A stretch of DNA of 64,000 bases. It comes from CAYXTW01 sp964452645 (GTDB lineage Bacteria > Zixibacteria > MSB-5A5 > GN15 > PGXB01). This document shows, one piece after another, positions 1-9,626 of this stretch. The notes beneath the pieces were generated by a model. The model saw only the letters and a program-made list of their open reading frames with translations. It was not told the origin of the DNA and ran no database searches. The DNA is taken from NCBI GenBank assembly GCA_964452645.1, contig CAYVMO010000015.1, forward strand, positions 14,440 through 78,439, given 5' to 3'. The translations under genes and the position numbers were made by a program. Position 1 is the stretch's first letter. Each line of letters starts with the position of its first letter.

Positions 1-602
1 GAGAAATAATCGCCGCGCGGTAATGAATCGGGATACTCCAATCCGGTATCGACATTCATTAATTTCACTTTAACTTCATCCTCTCCCCCATCACGAACAT
101 AATAAGCCAGGAGAGTGCCATCGTCGGAGATATCGTACATCCCGACGCTTTTGGTCTTGTCTTCGCTTAAGTCATTAGGATCGACCAGGACTTCGTCCTC
201 TCCCTTAAGCCCATCACGCATATAAATTATGTACTGCTCCTGCTCCCCGGTTTTCTTATAAAGGAAAAAGCGATTACCGCGCTGCGACGGTCTTGAGACA
301 TAATCGGTTTTTATCAATTCGCTGAACCTCTGCTTAAGTCGTTCGCGCTGGGGAAGTGAGCCGAGAATCGAATCGGTATATCGATTCTGGGCGTCGATCC
401 ATTCCCGGGTGGCCGGACTATTCTGATCCTCAAGCCAGCGATACGGATCTTCAATGATATGGCCATGCAAAGTGTCGGCAACAATTGCGACCTTGCTTTC
501 CGGCGGAACGAATTTGTCGGATGCGCCGCCTAATGCCATACCGATTAGAAATATAAACAAAATCGATACAGCAGTTTTCTTATTTGCCTGATACTTATTC
601 AT
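1..602 (-). CDS. Prolyl oligopeptidase family peptidase, N-terminal part (cut by window edge)
   Basis: Translating the minus strand from ATG at 602 gives an open frame that runs off the window start. Residues about 11-27 are hydrophobic and look like a signal or anchor segment. They are followed by the block DPYRWLEDQNSP, the hallmark start of the seven-bladed propeller in the S9A prolyl oligopeptidase family. A GAGGTG element nine bases upstream supports the start. Only about 200 residues are present; the alpha/beta-hydrolase domain with its catalytic Ser-Asp-His lies outside, so activity cannot be judged. The hydrophobic N-terminus suggests a periplasmic peptidase that cleaves oligopeptides after proline. 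Confidence 0.85.
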   Translation of the reverse strand, partial: MNKYQANKKTAVSILFIFLIGMALGGASDKFVPPESKVAIVADTLHGHIIEDPYRWLEDQNSPATREWIDAQNRYTDSILGSLPQRERLKQRFSELIKTDYVSRPSQRGNRFFLYKKTGEQEQYIIYMRDGLKGEDEVLVDPNDLSEDKTKSVGMYDISDDGTLLAYYVRDGGEDEVKVKLMNVDTGLEYPDSLPRGDYF

Positions 603-708
603 TATCTCAAGCACCTCAGGTTTGTGATAGTTAATATTTATGGTAATGTAAACTATTTTAGCCGAATAATCAAATCCGGAATGGATAACTTATTTGGATT
701 TTCTGCAT

Positions 709-738
709 AAAAAAGGGGACAGGAAAAATCCTGTCCCC
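709..738 (-). terminator. Rho-independent terminator after the C25 peptidase gene
   Basis: On the minus strand a 10-bp perfect stem (GGGGACAGGA / TCCTGTCCCC, loop of four) is followed directly by a run of T. It lies 20 bases beyond the stop of the peptidase gene. Confidence 0.85.
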
Positions 739-757
739 ATATAATAAATGAATGAAA

Positions 758-3700
758 TTACGGACAATTCGGCGCCGGGCCACCCAGATAGAGGAATGTA
801 ATCATATAAGTGGCGTCAAAGATATCGATTGTACCATCTGAATTGACATCGGCGGCATCCGGATTAGGCGGCGGCGGGCCATCCACATATAGATATAAGA
901 TTACGTACGTGATATCAAAGATATTAAGATCACCATCATCATTGATATCACCGCAAATCCATGTTACTTCGGTGGTGAAGCTCCAGGCCGCGCTCCAATC
1001 GCCCCATCCCATGGAATTATGGGCGCGGACGCGCCAATAATAGGTGGCTCCTTCATCGAGATTATCCACATCGCAATGCGTTCCGGCCATGCTTGTATCC
1101 ATGAGTTTGGCACCGCTGAATGTGGCGGAACTGTCAAGCTGCATCTGGTACATATCGGCGCCACTGACATTATCCCAATCGAGCGTGATCGGTTGGGGAA
1201 GATCGGTGGCCCCATCTTCCGGGCTAACCATAGCCGGCGCCGGCGGCGGCGCCGTTTGATTCAGAACGGTCATGGTTACCGGAATATCAAGTTCCGGAGT
1301 ATCCGGGTCATTTGAATTAAACGTTATCTGACCGTAATAATCGCCTTCCGGCAATTCGGCGGCATCGAAATTAACATTGACGACGTCTTCACCAAACGGT
1401 ACAATCGAGCCGGAACCGGGTTCAACTGAAAGCCAACTGGCGGCATTGAAGAGAATCGCCATATCGTTATGGATATATGGGGCGTTGTAAACGACCTCGA
1501 GACCGTCGTCCCCGCCGATATTTTCGATACCGATTGTCGAGCCGGTCAAACCATCGCCATCAGCGCCCGGATCCATTGAGCCGAACTGCAGAATAATTTT
1601 GCCATTGGGAAGAAGAATTGCCTGAAAATGCAGGGAACCGGTGCCGGTCGTTGAATAATAATTGGGAATACCGTCAAAACTGACGATAAATCGTTCATTG
1701 GCGGCATCGTAATAATAATAAATCATGCCTCCCTTGCGCGGATCGAGGTCATCCCACCACATGGCAATCATATTGTTGGGAAGAGCAGCATCGGGAATCG
1801 GATCATTGGTTCGTATTTTGGAACCGCCGCCGAACGTCAGGATACCATTGGAGCCAATCTGGAGAGTATTGTAGGTATTCTCGTAGAACGGGAAATCAAA
1901 ACCGATAGAAATCGGGCCGGTGCTGTCATCATCGCCGATACCTTCAACCGCTGTTCCGACTGACGAGATATCCACCCAGCCATAAGTTGGACCGGCGGGG
2001 TCATCGGAATCGACCCATGAGTAACCCCATAAATCGGGACCGCCATTGTCCCTGGTTACCGGGCCGTAAACCGGTTCCGATTCATTGGTGATTGATTTGT
2101 CCGGATCGGCGGTACGGTAGCCGATCGGCTGAGGATTATCGCTCTCTTTCGCCGGATTGGTTCCGCGTTTGCCGTTAAACATCAGTCGAACAACGTTAAA
2201 CTCCAGCGGTCCGGGACCGACATTCTGAACTGTCAGCGGCACCGTGGATTGCCCTTCCGGTTCGACGCTTTCTTCAATCGAACTTTGGGCAACATAAATA
2301 TCCGGCGAATAAATATGCAAATAAACCGGTACTGCTCCGCCTGGATCCAGCGGATCATTGGTTACATAGTTTACATATCCGGTGAAATCACCATAATCCA
2401 AACTTGAGGAATTAATAGTCACCGGGATCGAAACACTGTCATAGGCCGGGATCATCTGCTGGCCGGTCGGGACCGATAACCAGCCATCGGAGACGCTGAA
2501 GCTCGCTTGCAGTGTTGCCTTGCCGTTATTGTAAACCATCATTGTATCAACCGATGATTCACCCAAAAACATGCTATCAATAATTTCGGTCGGTAAAGTT
2601 ATTTCCGGATAGCAATGACCGGTAATACTGAAGCTGCTCGACCAGGAAGTATCCAGATCCGAAATGTCGAGATTAAAAACTATGTTGCGGTCGTTCGGCA
2701 GATCGTCGGCGACGTCGAATGTGAAAGCATCGGCCAGATTAAGAACTCCGAAATCACCCGGGATTGTTCCAAAATTTTCCGTATCATCGGTGATGTCCAC
2801 CAACGGGTCTCCCGTGCTCAGAACTGCGGTAACATTATAGGCGGTATCGGGACCGACATTCATAAGCTGCACTCCGAGTGAAATCGTCTCACCGCAGTTG
2901 ACGATGCCGTCATTGTTGCCGGCAGCATCATTAATACTGTTGTCATCATAAACGACAAATGGGCCTTCAGGTGCAATCGCCTGAATGGTCGCAATGTAAG
3001 GTGTTTTGTGATAGGCGGTTACCGTCAATGTTACCGCCTCTCCGACCGGCAGTTGCTGATCGAAAGTTATTGTTGCCGAACCGGCTGCATCAGTATATGC
3101 CGAGCCGTAAAGCGTGCCGTCGAAATATATGGCGCACAAAGCGCCTTCAACACCAACCACCTGAACGTCCATTTCCGGCATCGTAAAGATAATGGCATTG
3201 TCGTGGTTGACCGTCATACTCTGCGGATTCTTGACCCGCACCTGGATCGAGGGATCGCCAAAAACCGTCCAGGTGTCAAAATCGTCAATACCGTCGACGC
3301 CGTACGTCTCCAGCATCTGGCATCCGCCATTGACGAGCAGACCGCCGACCGTAGTCTTGGCTTCGGTGACGAGCAAATCATTGATCGCGTCCTGACCCTC
3401 CATCGGTTCATTCCAGTCCTGGTTTATAGTCGACATATAGGTCGCAATCGCCCCGGTCGGATTACCGCTATGAGTAGCCCTTAACCAGGCCTCGGCAAAA
3501 CAGGTCTGCCCAACAAAATCACCGTTAACGCAGGCGACACTTATTACCACCGGCAACATCCAGTCATTCACAAGGGCATTTACGTTGGAACTGGAAAAAC
3601 CTGTTGTCGACCAGGCGTTCGTACTACCATGTCCCGTATAGTTTACCCAGCTGCGACCATCATTAATGGCTGTCGTTACCATAGAAGCGGTTGCCCCGGG

Positions 3701-4930
3701 ATCATAAATCTGGTCGACGTACGTAAAACCGTAAGCTAAAAGCAATAAACGAATATTATCCTCATGCTCCCAATCGTATTCACCGTCATCACCCGGCCCA
3801 CCGGAAGAACCGATGCCGGTCGCTTTTTGATACCAATCAGTACCGTATGGAGTCTTTTCGTAATTTATCGACCTGAGTACCTGCGTTTCGGCTTGAGCCG
3901 CAGTTTCCGCCGAGAAGCGGCCGACAAGAATCTCGGGATAATTATCGCCGCCGACTAATTTACCGTATGACGGGTCGGAATCTCCATTGGAATAAAGAGT
4001 CGGAATCTGACCTCCATCGCCGACCAGCAGGACAAAAGCCAGATTGGTCGTGTCATAAAAATCGCTGATGTAATTCTTAATCAAAGTCGCACTGCTCCCT
4101 ATCGAGGAAACATCGACAATGGTGGTTTTAATGCCCTTCTGGAGTTTCCACTCCACCAGCGGCATGACCGTCTCATGGAAACTGTCATAAGTAATAATCA
4201 ACATGTCTCCGATTTCAGGAACCGACGGATATTTACTTCGCGCCTGATTATAATTTATAAAGTGGCGACTATAAATCTGTTCAAATTCTGGCACGAGATG
4301 GATTTCAGATTTATGGCGCTGTAAAACATTGATCTTACCCGGCCCGGTATTTACGACTTCAACCGTGACCGAAGTATATACGCGCAATGTTTTACTGACC
4401 GGATTATACTGAAAGGCGTTCATCTCGATTACCGTGCCGCGAAAGTCACGGAAAATAAACGGCTCTCTGATATCGGCGATAACGCCGGGATAGAAAGCAT
4501 CCTCACTGTAGACCGGACCGAATTTATACGGAACGTCCGCAGGAAGAATCGTTCGCGGAAGACTTCCTTTCGACGGCGCCACCGGCATCTGCGGAAAATC
4601 GATATATTCCGATGAGACAATCCTGACCTCCATGTGAGCATCATCGGGAATAATTATACTTCGGCAAATCCGCGGAACAGCCGGCTCCTCGGCGTTCAGC
4701 AATCGATTTTCTTCGCCGCAGCTCAACAAATAATAGGTTTCATTGTTGATGTCGATCGCTTCCTTGCTGAAAGCACTGACGTCAAAGCGGACGACCGTTT
4801 TCATGTCATTTGATTCCAAAACAGCGACGTCGACGTCGTTTTCACCGGTTCCGAACTCGATCCGTTCGGCCAGGACGGCGGATGTCGACAAAAGGAGCAT
4901 AAGAGCGGTAAGCAATAGCCTTTTACCCAT
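758..4930 (-). CDS. Secreted gingipain-type (C25) cysteine peptidase with dockerin repeats
   Basis: A 1390-residue exported protein with a signal peptide at residues 1-21 (ending TSAVLA). After a propeptide-like region comes a C25 catalytic domain: His434 lies in NYTGHGS and Cys467 in SVACVNGDF. Their spacing of 33 residues is that of the His211/Cys244 pair I recall for Arg-gingipain. Immunoglobulin-like repeats follow, then a region resembling NHL/lectin-like propeller insertions, a fibronectin type III domain (about 1230-1320), and two dockerin-like calcium loops at the C-terminus (DINDDGDLNIFD and DVNSDGTIDIFD). No type IX secretion sorting domain is visible at the end. Likely an extracellular or surface protease; substrate specificity cannot be read. 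A terminator follows the stop. Confidence 0.9.
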   Translation of the reverse strand: MGKRLLLTALMLLLSTSAVLAERIEFGTGENDVDVAVLESNDMKTVVRFDVSAFSKEAIDINNETYYLLSCGEENRLLNAEEPAVPRICRSIIIPDDAHMEVRIVSSEYIDFPQMPVAPSKGSLPRTILPADVPYKFGPVYSEDAFYPGVIADIREPFIFRDFRGTVIEMNAFQYNPVSKTLRVYTSVTVEVVNTGPGKINVLQRHKSEIHLVPEFEQIYSRHFINYNQARSKYPSVPEIGDMLIITYDSFHETVMPLVEWKLQKGIKTTIVDVSSIGSSATLIKNYISDFYDTTNLAFVLLVGDGGQIPTLYSNGDSDPSYGKLVGGDNYPEILVGRFSAETAAQAETQVLRSINYEKTPYGTDWYQKATGIGSSGGPGDDGEYDWEHEDNIRLLLLAYGFTYVDQIYDPGATASMVTTAINDGRSWVNYTGHGSTNAWSTTGFSSSNVNALVNDWMLPVVISVACVNGDFVGQTCFAEAWLRATHSGNPTGAIATYMSTINQDWNEPMEGQDAINDLLVTEAKTTVGGLLVNGGCQMLETYGVDGIDDFDTWTVFGDPSIQVRVKNPQSMTVNHDNAIIFTMPEMDVQVVGVEGALCAIYFDGTLYGSAYTDAAGSATITFDQQLPVGEAVTLTVTAYHKTPYIATIQAIAPEGPFVVYDDNSINDAAGNNDGIVNCGETISLGVQLMNVGPDTAYNVTAVLSTGDPLVDITDDTENFGTIPGDFGVLNLADAFTFDVADDLPNDRNIVFNLDISDLDTSWSSSFSITGHCYPEITLPTEIIDSMFLGESSVDTMMVYNNGKATLQASFSVSDGWLSVPTGQQMIPAYDSVSIPVTINSSSLDYGDFTGYVNYVTNDPLDPGGAVPVYLHIYSPDIYVAQSSIEESVEPEGQSTVPLTVQNVGPGPLEFNVVRLMFNGKRGTNPAKESDNPQPIGYRTADPDKSITNESEPVYGPVTRDNGGPDLWGYSWVDSDDPAGPTYGWVDISSVGTAVEGIGDDDSTGPISIGFDFPFYENTYNTLQIGSNGILTFGGGSKIRTNDPIPDAALPNNMIAMWWDDLDPRKGGMIYYYYDAANERFIVSFDGIPNYYSTTGTGSLHFQAILLPNGKIILQFGSMDPGADGDGLTGSTIGIENIGGDDGLEVVYNAPYIHNDMAILFNAASWLSVEPGSGSIVPFGEDVVNVNFDAAELPEGDYYGQITFNSNDPDTPELDIPVTMTVLNQTAPPPAPAMVSPEDGATDLPQPITLDWDNVSGADMYQMQLDSSATFSGAKLMDTSMAGTHCDVDNLDEGATYYWRVRAHNSMGWGDWSAAWSFTTEVTWICGDINDDGDLNIFDITYVILYLYVDGPPPPNPDAADVNSDGTIDIFDATYMITFLYLGGPAPNCP

Positions 4931-5096
4931 TTGTATCCTCTCTCTCTATAAAATAAAATTGTTTATTTTTCTTTCTTGATAAGTTCATAAAATAACCCGG
5001 GGGCGGTAACCTGTTAGTATTTCCTATAATATATAATATAATGTATATCAATATTTTGACAAGACAAAAATCTATAAAATTTATCGTATTTTGGGC

Positions 5097-5133
5097 AAAA
5101 AAAACCGGAAGAAATCATCGACTCCTTCCGGTT
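5097..5133 (-). terminator. Rho-independent terminator after the small dockerin protein
   Basis: Minus strand: AACCGGAAG / CTTCCGGTT, nine paired bases with a 13-base loop, followed by a run of eight T. It separates the 5157-6122 gene from the C25 peptidase gene, so the two are separate transcription units. Confidence 0.8.
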
Positions 5134-5156
5134 ATATTAAATCAAGGCAGGATATT

Positions 5157-6122
5157 TTAGTTTTCCAGATGAAGTTCCTGTCGGTCAACCAACTGAATTA
5201 CATCCCAATCATATTGCTGTTCATATACTTCGGCGATATAGTCGCCCGGCATTATACCGACCGCGTAGGCGAAAATATTGAAATAGCACAGACAATAAAC
5301 GTAGACCCGGGAAATATTCAATTCATAAAACCGTAATGTATCCCCGGCCAGTTCAAAAGGAATGAAAAACTCGGCGGCGCAGTTGAAAAAGGCATTATAA
5401 TGCAGCATATTCAATGTGTCGCCGGAATAAACATAGACGATTGAGGGGGTCGAATCTCCCGGGCTTTTCTCGAGACAACCGCTATCTTCATAACCAATCA
5501 ACCCGAAGTCTTCATCGACGACAACCGTGCCGGTCTTGAGCGTGTCGCCGTCGATTCCAACGAACGTTACATTATATTCGCCGTCCTCAAGGTCATAAAG
5601 AACCGATTCCAGATTAAAATAGCAGATACAATCGGCCGGTTCGCCGGTATCCGATTCCATGGCATAAATACAAAAATCTCCAACGGAATAATTGACGACA
5701 TAGGCCAGACCGCAGTTGTAAAAGGCATTGATATGATGTATATGAAGGTCGTTGCCCAAAACCTCGAAATAAACGTAATCGGTATCATCCTTGGCAGGAC
5801 CGTACGCGATGCAACCGCTCTGGAATTCTTCATGGAGATTCCCCTGGCATACCGGGGCCGGTCCATCCAGATAAATATAAGCGATTATATATGTGATATC
5901 GAAGATATTAAGGTCGCCCGAACCATTGACATCGACCATCGCCGGATCAGCCGGCGGTGGGCCGCTTAAATACAGGAAACTTATCAGACCGGTGATATCA
6001 AAAATCGAGAGCGTTTCGTCGCCGTCAAAATCGCCGCACAAGGATGCCGCGGCATAAGGCGCACAAACTAACAGAAAAAATATTAAAATCGCCCCGACGG
6101 TCAATAGATTGGCTTTACGCAT
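5157..6122 (-). CDS. Exported protein with N-terminal dockerin repeats and an internally duplicated CxCYFN domain
   Basis: The start is placed at the ATG at 6122, not the ATG at 6134, because GGAGG lies six bases before it and overlaps the upstream ATG. The protein has a signal peptide (residues about 5-26), then two dockerin-like loops (DFDGDETLSIFD, DVNGSGDLNIFD) at the N-terminus, which is unusual because dockerins are mostly C-terminal. The remainder is two copies of a beta-rich unit: each has NAF(Y/F)NC followed some 30-40 residues later by C(I/L)CYFN and a GxY strand. Paired cysteines suggest disulphides outside the cytoplasm. I do not recognise the repeat unit and assign no function. 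Confidence 0.75.
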   Translation of the reverse strand: MRKANLLTVGAILIFFLLVCAPYAAASLCGDFDGDETLSIFDITGLISFLYLSGPPPADPAMVDVNGSGDLNIFDITYIIAYIYLDGPAPVCQGNLHEEFQSGCIAYGPAKDDTDYVYFEVLGNDLHIHHINAFYNCGLAYVVNYSVGDFCIYAMESDTGEPADCICYFNLESVLYDLEDGEYNVTFVGIDGDTLKTGTVVVDEDFGLIGYEDSGCLEKSPGDSTPSIVYVYSGDTLNMLHYNAFFNCAAEFFIPFELAGDTLRFYELNISRVYVYCLCYFNIFAYAVGIMPGDYIAEVYEQQYDWDVIQLVDRQELHLEN

Positions 6123-6264
6123 AAATACCTCCATGGTATCGGTTTTTTGTCGAAAGTATCCTATTTATTCTTTACCTTATTCAATATAATAGACGAAACA
6201 GGATCGGAAAAAAATACTCCGGAATTCAAAAAATCTATAATAAACTCCACAAATTATATTTTTG

Positions 6265-7806
6265 CTACGGTGTTATATCATAGTCGATCAATACCCAATT
6301 TTCATCGTAATAAATACTGCCCAGCAAATCGGCCGCATAAAGATATAGTTTTATCATCCCCACACCCGGTTTGAACCACTCAGTGCGCGACGCGACGCAT
6401 TCATCACCGCAGTTCCAAGAACCGCGGATCATATAAACATCGTCAAAATGACCCGCCGGGGTGTCGAATGAATACATCGCGACCACAGAATCCAAAGACA
6501 TATCGCCGGGGCCATTCCAGGTCCGCCCGACGATAAGCGGAAAGAGATTCATCTTATCCGGATATACACCGGTAGCCGAAACGGTATCCGCTTTGATATC
6601 GATATACTGCGTGTCTACGCCGCTACTGAATGTATATAGCCATGTACTTGAATTCAATACGCTTACGGTTATTGTATCATAGACATCTTCAATGTCATCA
6701 AATCGCTCATACTGCCACCACATCCCGGTTGTCATCGGGAAATCATCCCGTAATTTTCGGCAGGTTAAATCATCACCGCCCAGATAAAGGTTACTGATCA
6801 TGGCTGTGACGTCAAAAATATCAAGAGTGCCGGAGCCGTTGACATCGGCATGGTAATAATAATATGGTGCCTCGCCGCCCAGATAAAGGAAACCTATTAA
6901 ATGCACAATATCGAAAATATTATAATCATGATCACCATTTACATCCCCGCAGGCGGACGCGACGACAATATCCACATAACATTCAAGTCCGGTTGGTGGC
7001 TGAATATAAGGCGTCGTCGCCGCCACAACCAGCGTAAATGAATCCCCAGCCTGACTTATATCAGGCGTAAAGGTCCATATACCGGAGTACGGATCTATCG
7101 TCCCCGGGCCTGATAAAATAGAGTATGTGATCGGATCCTGATCTATATCACCGGCATCAAAATCATAGCTCATCTGTATCCAATATTGCAGAATTAGATT
7201 TGTGGTGGGGCAATTAGTAAAATAGGGCGGAAAATGCGAGCACCAATCGACCGGCCAGCATATTGGACCGAAAGACGGGATCGGTTCCTCAAAAGTCCAT
7301 TCATAAGGAAAGCCAAAATCTGTAGAGTCTATGCAAAAATCACCGGGCAGGTATTCGTTTATCCTCATATGGAAATTCATTACATTGATAAAGTTATCAC
7401 TTGAAGGCCAGCCTTCTTCAGAACCAGCCGTGGCCATATAACAGAAACCTAAAGGCAAGCTATCATCCCATCCAAATTCGATAAGTTCAACGTTTTCCCA
7501 GAATCCACCCGGCTCGAATCCATTTAATAGCTCGATAGAACCGGTTGAACCATAACCCCCGACATCGATATGTTCAATTGGAAACGGATCATACTGATAA
7601 TAAAATGTCAAGGGTAGTGTTACATACTGCCTCGAAAATCCATCATTATTGCGCATAAAAACTCTAACGGTGAAATCTTCGCCAACACCTATGGTAGTTT
7701 CATAATTGCACAGGTTATCAATATCCATATAAATTTCGAGCGCACCGGGGCTAGTAAAAACCACAAGAAATATAAGTATTGCCCGAACAAAGACTTTGCC
7801 TTTCAT
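6265..7806 (-). CDS. Exported dockerin-repeat protein of unknown function
   Basis: A 513-residue protein with signal peptide (residues 1-22). The N-terminal 200 residues form a beta-rich, cysteine-containing domain of cohesin-like length but without recognisable cohesin motifs. A cadherin-like strand pattern follows (PITYSILSGPG...GIWTFTPD). Two dockerin-type loops (DVNGDHDYNIFD, DVNGSGTLDIFD) sit in the middle at about residues 282-340, then a C-terminal domain of about 160 residues. The same IFD-containing loop appears in all three neighbouring exported proteins, so they probably share a localisation or assembly mechanism. No function can be assigned. Confidence 0.7.
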   Translation of the reverse strand: MKGKVFVRAILIFLVVFTSPGALEIYMDIDNLCNYETTIGVGEDFTVRVFMRNNDGFSRQYVTLPLTFYYQYDPFPIEHIDVGGYGSTGSIELLNGFEPGGFWENVELIEFGWDDSLPLGFCYMATAGSEEGWPSSDNFINVMNFHMRINEYLPGDFCIDSTDFGFPYEWTFEEPIPSFGPICWPVDWCSHFPPYFTNCPTTNLILQYWIQMSYDFDAGDIDQDPITYSILSGPGTIDPYSGIWTFTPDISQAGDSFTLVVAATTPYIQPPTGLECYVDIVVASACGDVNGDHDYNIFDIVHLIGFLYLGGEAPYYYYHADVNGSGTLDIFDVTAMISNLYLGGDDLTCRKLRDDFPMTTGMWWQYERFDDIEDVYDTITVSVLNSSTWLYTFSSGVDTQYIDIKADTVSATGVYPDKMNLFPLIVGRTWNGPGDMSLDSVVAMYSFDTPAGHFDDVYMIRGSWNCGDECVASRTEWFKPGVGMIKLYLYAADLLGSIYYDENWVLIDYDITP

Positions 7807-7938
7807 CTTCTACCATCCCTTCAATAAAAATTTCATCCCAACACTCATATTCTTTTAAAATTGGAATTTTTCCGGTTCCCTCCGGTTCCGAACCATACCG
7901 AATTACCGGATTTTCAGATGTAACTGCCTTAGTATTTA

Positions 7939-7968
7939 TAAGTAAAGCCTGAACGCGTTAATTGTCAA
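7939..7968 (-). promoter_or_regulatory. Candidate sigma70-type promoter for the 6265-7806 gene
   Basis: Minus strand: TTGACA, an 18-base spacer, then TACTTA, about 135 bases before the start codon. The -35 matches consensus; the -10 is moderate. Confidence 0.4.
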
Positions 7969-8041
7969 GCATTTTATCTATTTTGGGGATTATCGGATAT
8001 GTTGTGAATAAAGACAATTTTAGATATATTCTTAAATATTT

Positions 8042-9253
8042 TTATACATTTTCACCGAACGGCCATGAGGGGAGCTTAAACCGGCGCTCTTTATCCTGCC
8101 TGAGACCGAGCGCATAATCGGCCTGCATCAGTGTCTGGATTTCGCGCGAACCCTCATAAATGGAAGCTCCCTTGGCATTACGATAAAACCGTTCGACCGG
8201 ATATTCGTCGGAAAAACCGTACGCCCCATGCACCTGGACGGCATCGGCAGCCGCCTTTTCAGCTTCCCGGCAGGCAATCCACTTAGCCATCGATGTCTCG
8301 CGAGTCGGACGCAGACCTTCATTGCGCATCCAACCGGCTTTCAACCATAAAAGCCGCGAATATTCGTAACCGGCCGACATATTGGCGATCATCTGTTTGA
8401 CCAATTGGTGTTCAGCGATCGGCTTTTCGAATGTTTTTCTGGTCAGCGAATAATCGACACAAGCGTCGAGACAGGCTCTAATCAGACCGGATGATCCTGC
8501 CGCGACTGTATAGCGACCCTGCTCAAGAGAAAACATCGCGATCGAAAAGCCATCACCCTCGTTACCGACAAGATTTTCCGCCGGGACTTCGACATCCTGA
8601 AGTGAAATCCAGCCGGTATTGCCCGCCCGGACACCGAGTTTACCTTCTATCGTCCCGGTAGTGACACCGGGAAGCGCTTTTTCCACAATGAAACCCGTCA
8701 TCCCGCTGTGATCCCGTTTACTTTTTTTCTCAAGATCGGTCCAGGCGAATATCAAAAAATTATCGGCCGCGTCGGCCATTGAAATCCACATTTTTTCGCC
8801 GTTGAGGATGTACTTATCACCCTTTTTGACGGCAGTCGTTTGAATACCGGCGACATCAGAGCCGGCATTCGGTTCGGTCAGACCGAATGTCCCCAGTTTC
8901 TCCCCTTTCGCCTGAGGTATCAAGTATTTCTCTTTCTGAAATTGATTCCCGCATGAAAGAAGAGTCAAAGAGTTCAGGCCGATATGCACCGATAATACCA
9001 CGCGGGCCGAAGTATCAACGTATTCTAATTCTTCGCAGGCCAGTCCGAGTGAAATGTAGTCCATCCCGACACCGCCGTATTTTTCCGGCAAACACAATCC
9101 CAAAATATCCGCATCGGCCATTTTTGAAATAAGGGAATCATCAAAACGATGAGCCCGGTCGTTGTCTCTGATATTGGGCGCGATATGCCGTCTGGCGAAA
9201 TCTTTGCATAATCCCCGAATTGAAATATGGTCATCATTTAATTCAAAATTCAT
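8042..9253 (-). CDS. Acyl-CoA dehydrogenase
   Basis: 403 residues, the usual family length. It oxidises acyl-CoA thioesters to trans-2-enoyl-CoA, with FAD passing electrons to electron-transfer flavoprotein, in the cytoplasm. Visible signatures are GLTEPNAGSD (flavin/substrate loop), GEKMWISMADAADN, and the C-terminal block QVHGAYGFSDEYPVERFYR with the catalytic-base glutamate in YEGSREI. GAGGAG six bases before the ATG supports the start. Chain-length preference cannot be read, and no ETF or beta-oxidation partner lies next to it. Confidence 0.93.
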   Translation of the reverse strand: MNFELNDDHISIRGLCKDFARRHIAPNIRDNDRAHRFDDSLISKMADADILGLCLPEKYGGVGMDYISLGLACEELEYVDTSARVVLSVHIGLNSLTLLSCGNQFQKEKYLIPQAKGEKLGTFGLTEPNAGSDVAGIQTTAVKKGDKYILNGEKMWISMADAADNFLIFAWTDLEKKSKRDHSGMTGFIVEKALPGVTTGTIEGKLGVRAGNTGWISLQDVEVPAENLVGNEGDGFSIAMFSLEQGRYTVAAGSSGLIRACLDACVDYSLTRKTFEKPIAEHQLVKQMIANMSAGYEYSRLLWLKAGWMRNEGLRPTRETSMAKWIACREAEKAAADAVQVHGAYGFSDEYPVERFYRNAKGASIYEGSREIQTLMQADYALGLRQDKERRFKLPSWPFGENV

Positions 9254-9475
9254 AATTTACTCCTCGATTTGCGTATGCATCGTATGACACAGTATTTACG
9301 GTTATTTTCCGGATAATAATCGAACTAAAGGGCTTTATCAATCAATAATTGCCGCTCATACCGGCTAGGCATCGCGTATTTATACGATATATGGCATATT
9401 GGATAATTATTAACCCCACATATAGAAAAAAATCCATTAATTCGCATTTCAATAGATTGATAGCCGAGATTTTCC
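9254..9475. other. Intergenic region between divergent acyl-CoA dehydrogenase and peptide genes
   Basis: AT-rich spacer. I find no gene or clear element here apart from the plus-strand promoter that begins at 9476. Confidence 0.5.
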
Positions 9476-9505
9476 TTGACTACCCTTTATGTTTCAGCTT
9501 ACATT
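9476..9505 (+). promoter_or_regulatory. Candidate promoter of the first GISQGGQ peptide gene
   Basis: TTGACT, an 18-base spacer and TACATT; a TATAAA lies directly downstream at 9505-9510. This places transcription start just before the structured leader at 9513. Confidence 0.5.
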
Positions 9506-9512
9506 ATAAATA

Positions 9513-9592
9513 GGAAAAGAGGGGCGAAATCGGCCAATCACTTGGCCATAAATTTTGCCCAACTTTTCCGTCCGTTCCCGAATGAATCGGGA
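9513..9592 (+). promoter_or_regulatory. Strongly structured 5' leader (long bulged hairpin plus second hairpin)
   Basis: GGAAAAG (9513-9519) pairs with CTTTTCC (9563-9569). Inside it GGGCGAAAT (9522-9530) pairs with ATTTTGCCC (9552-9560, one G-U pair), and inside that GGCCAA (9532-9537) pairs with TTGGCC (9542-9547). A second hairpin, TCCCGA / TCGGGA (9576-9592), follows. The nested pairing spans nearly the whole leader up to the ribosome binding site at 9614. It matches no riboswitch class I know, so it may be a regulatory RNA element or a stability structure. Confidence 0.55.
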
Positions 9593-9626
9593 GCAGGGCG
9601 TCAATAACTCAAAAGGAGGTGGGTGG

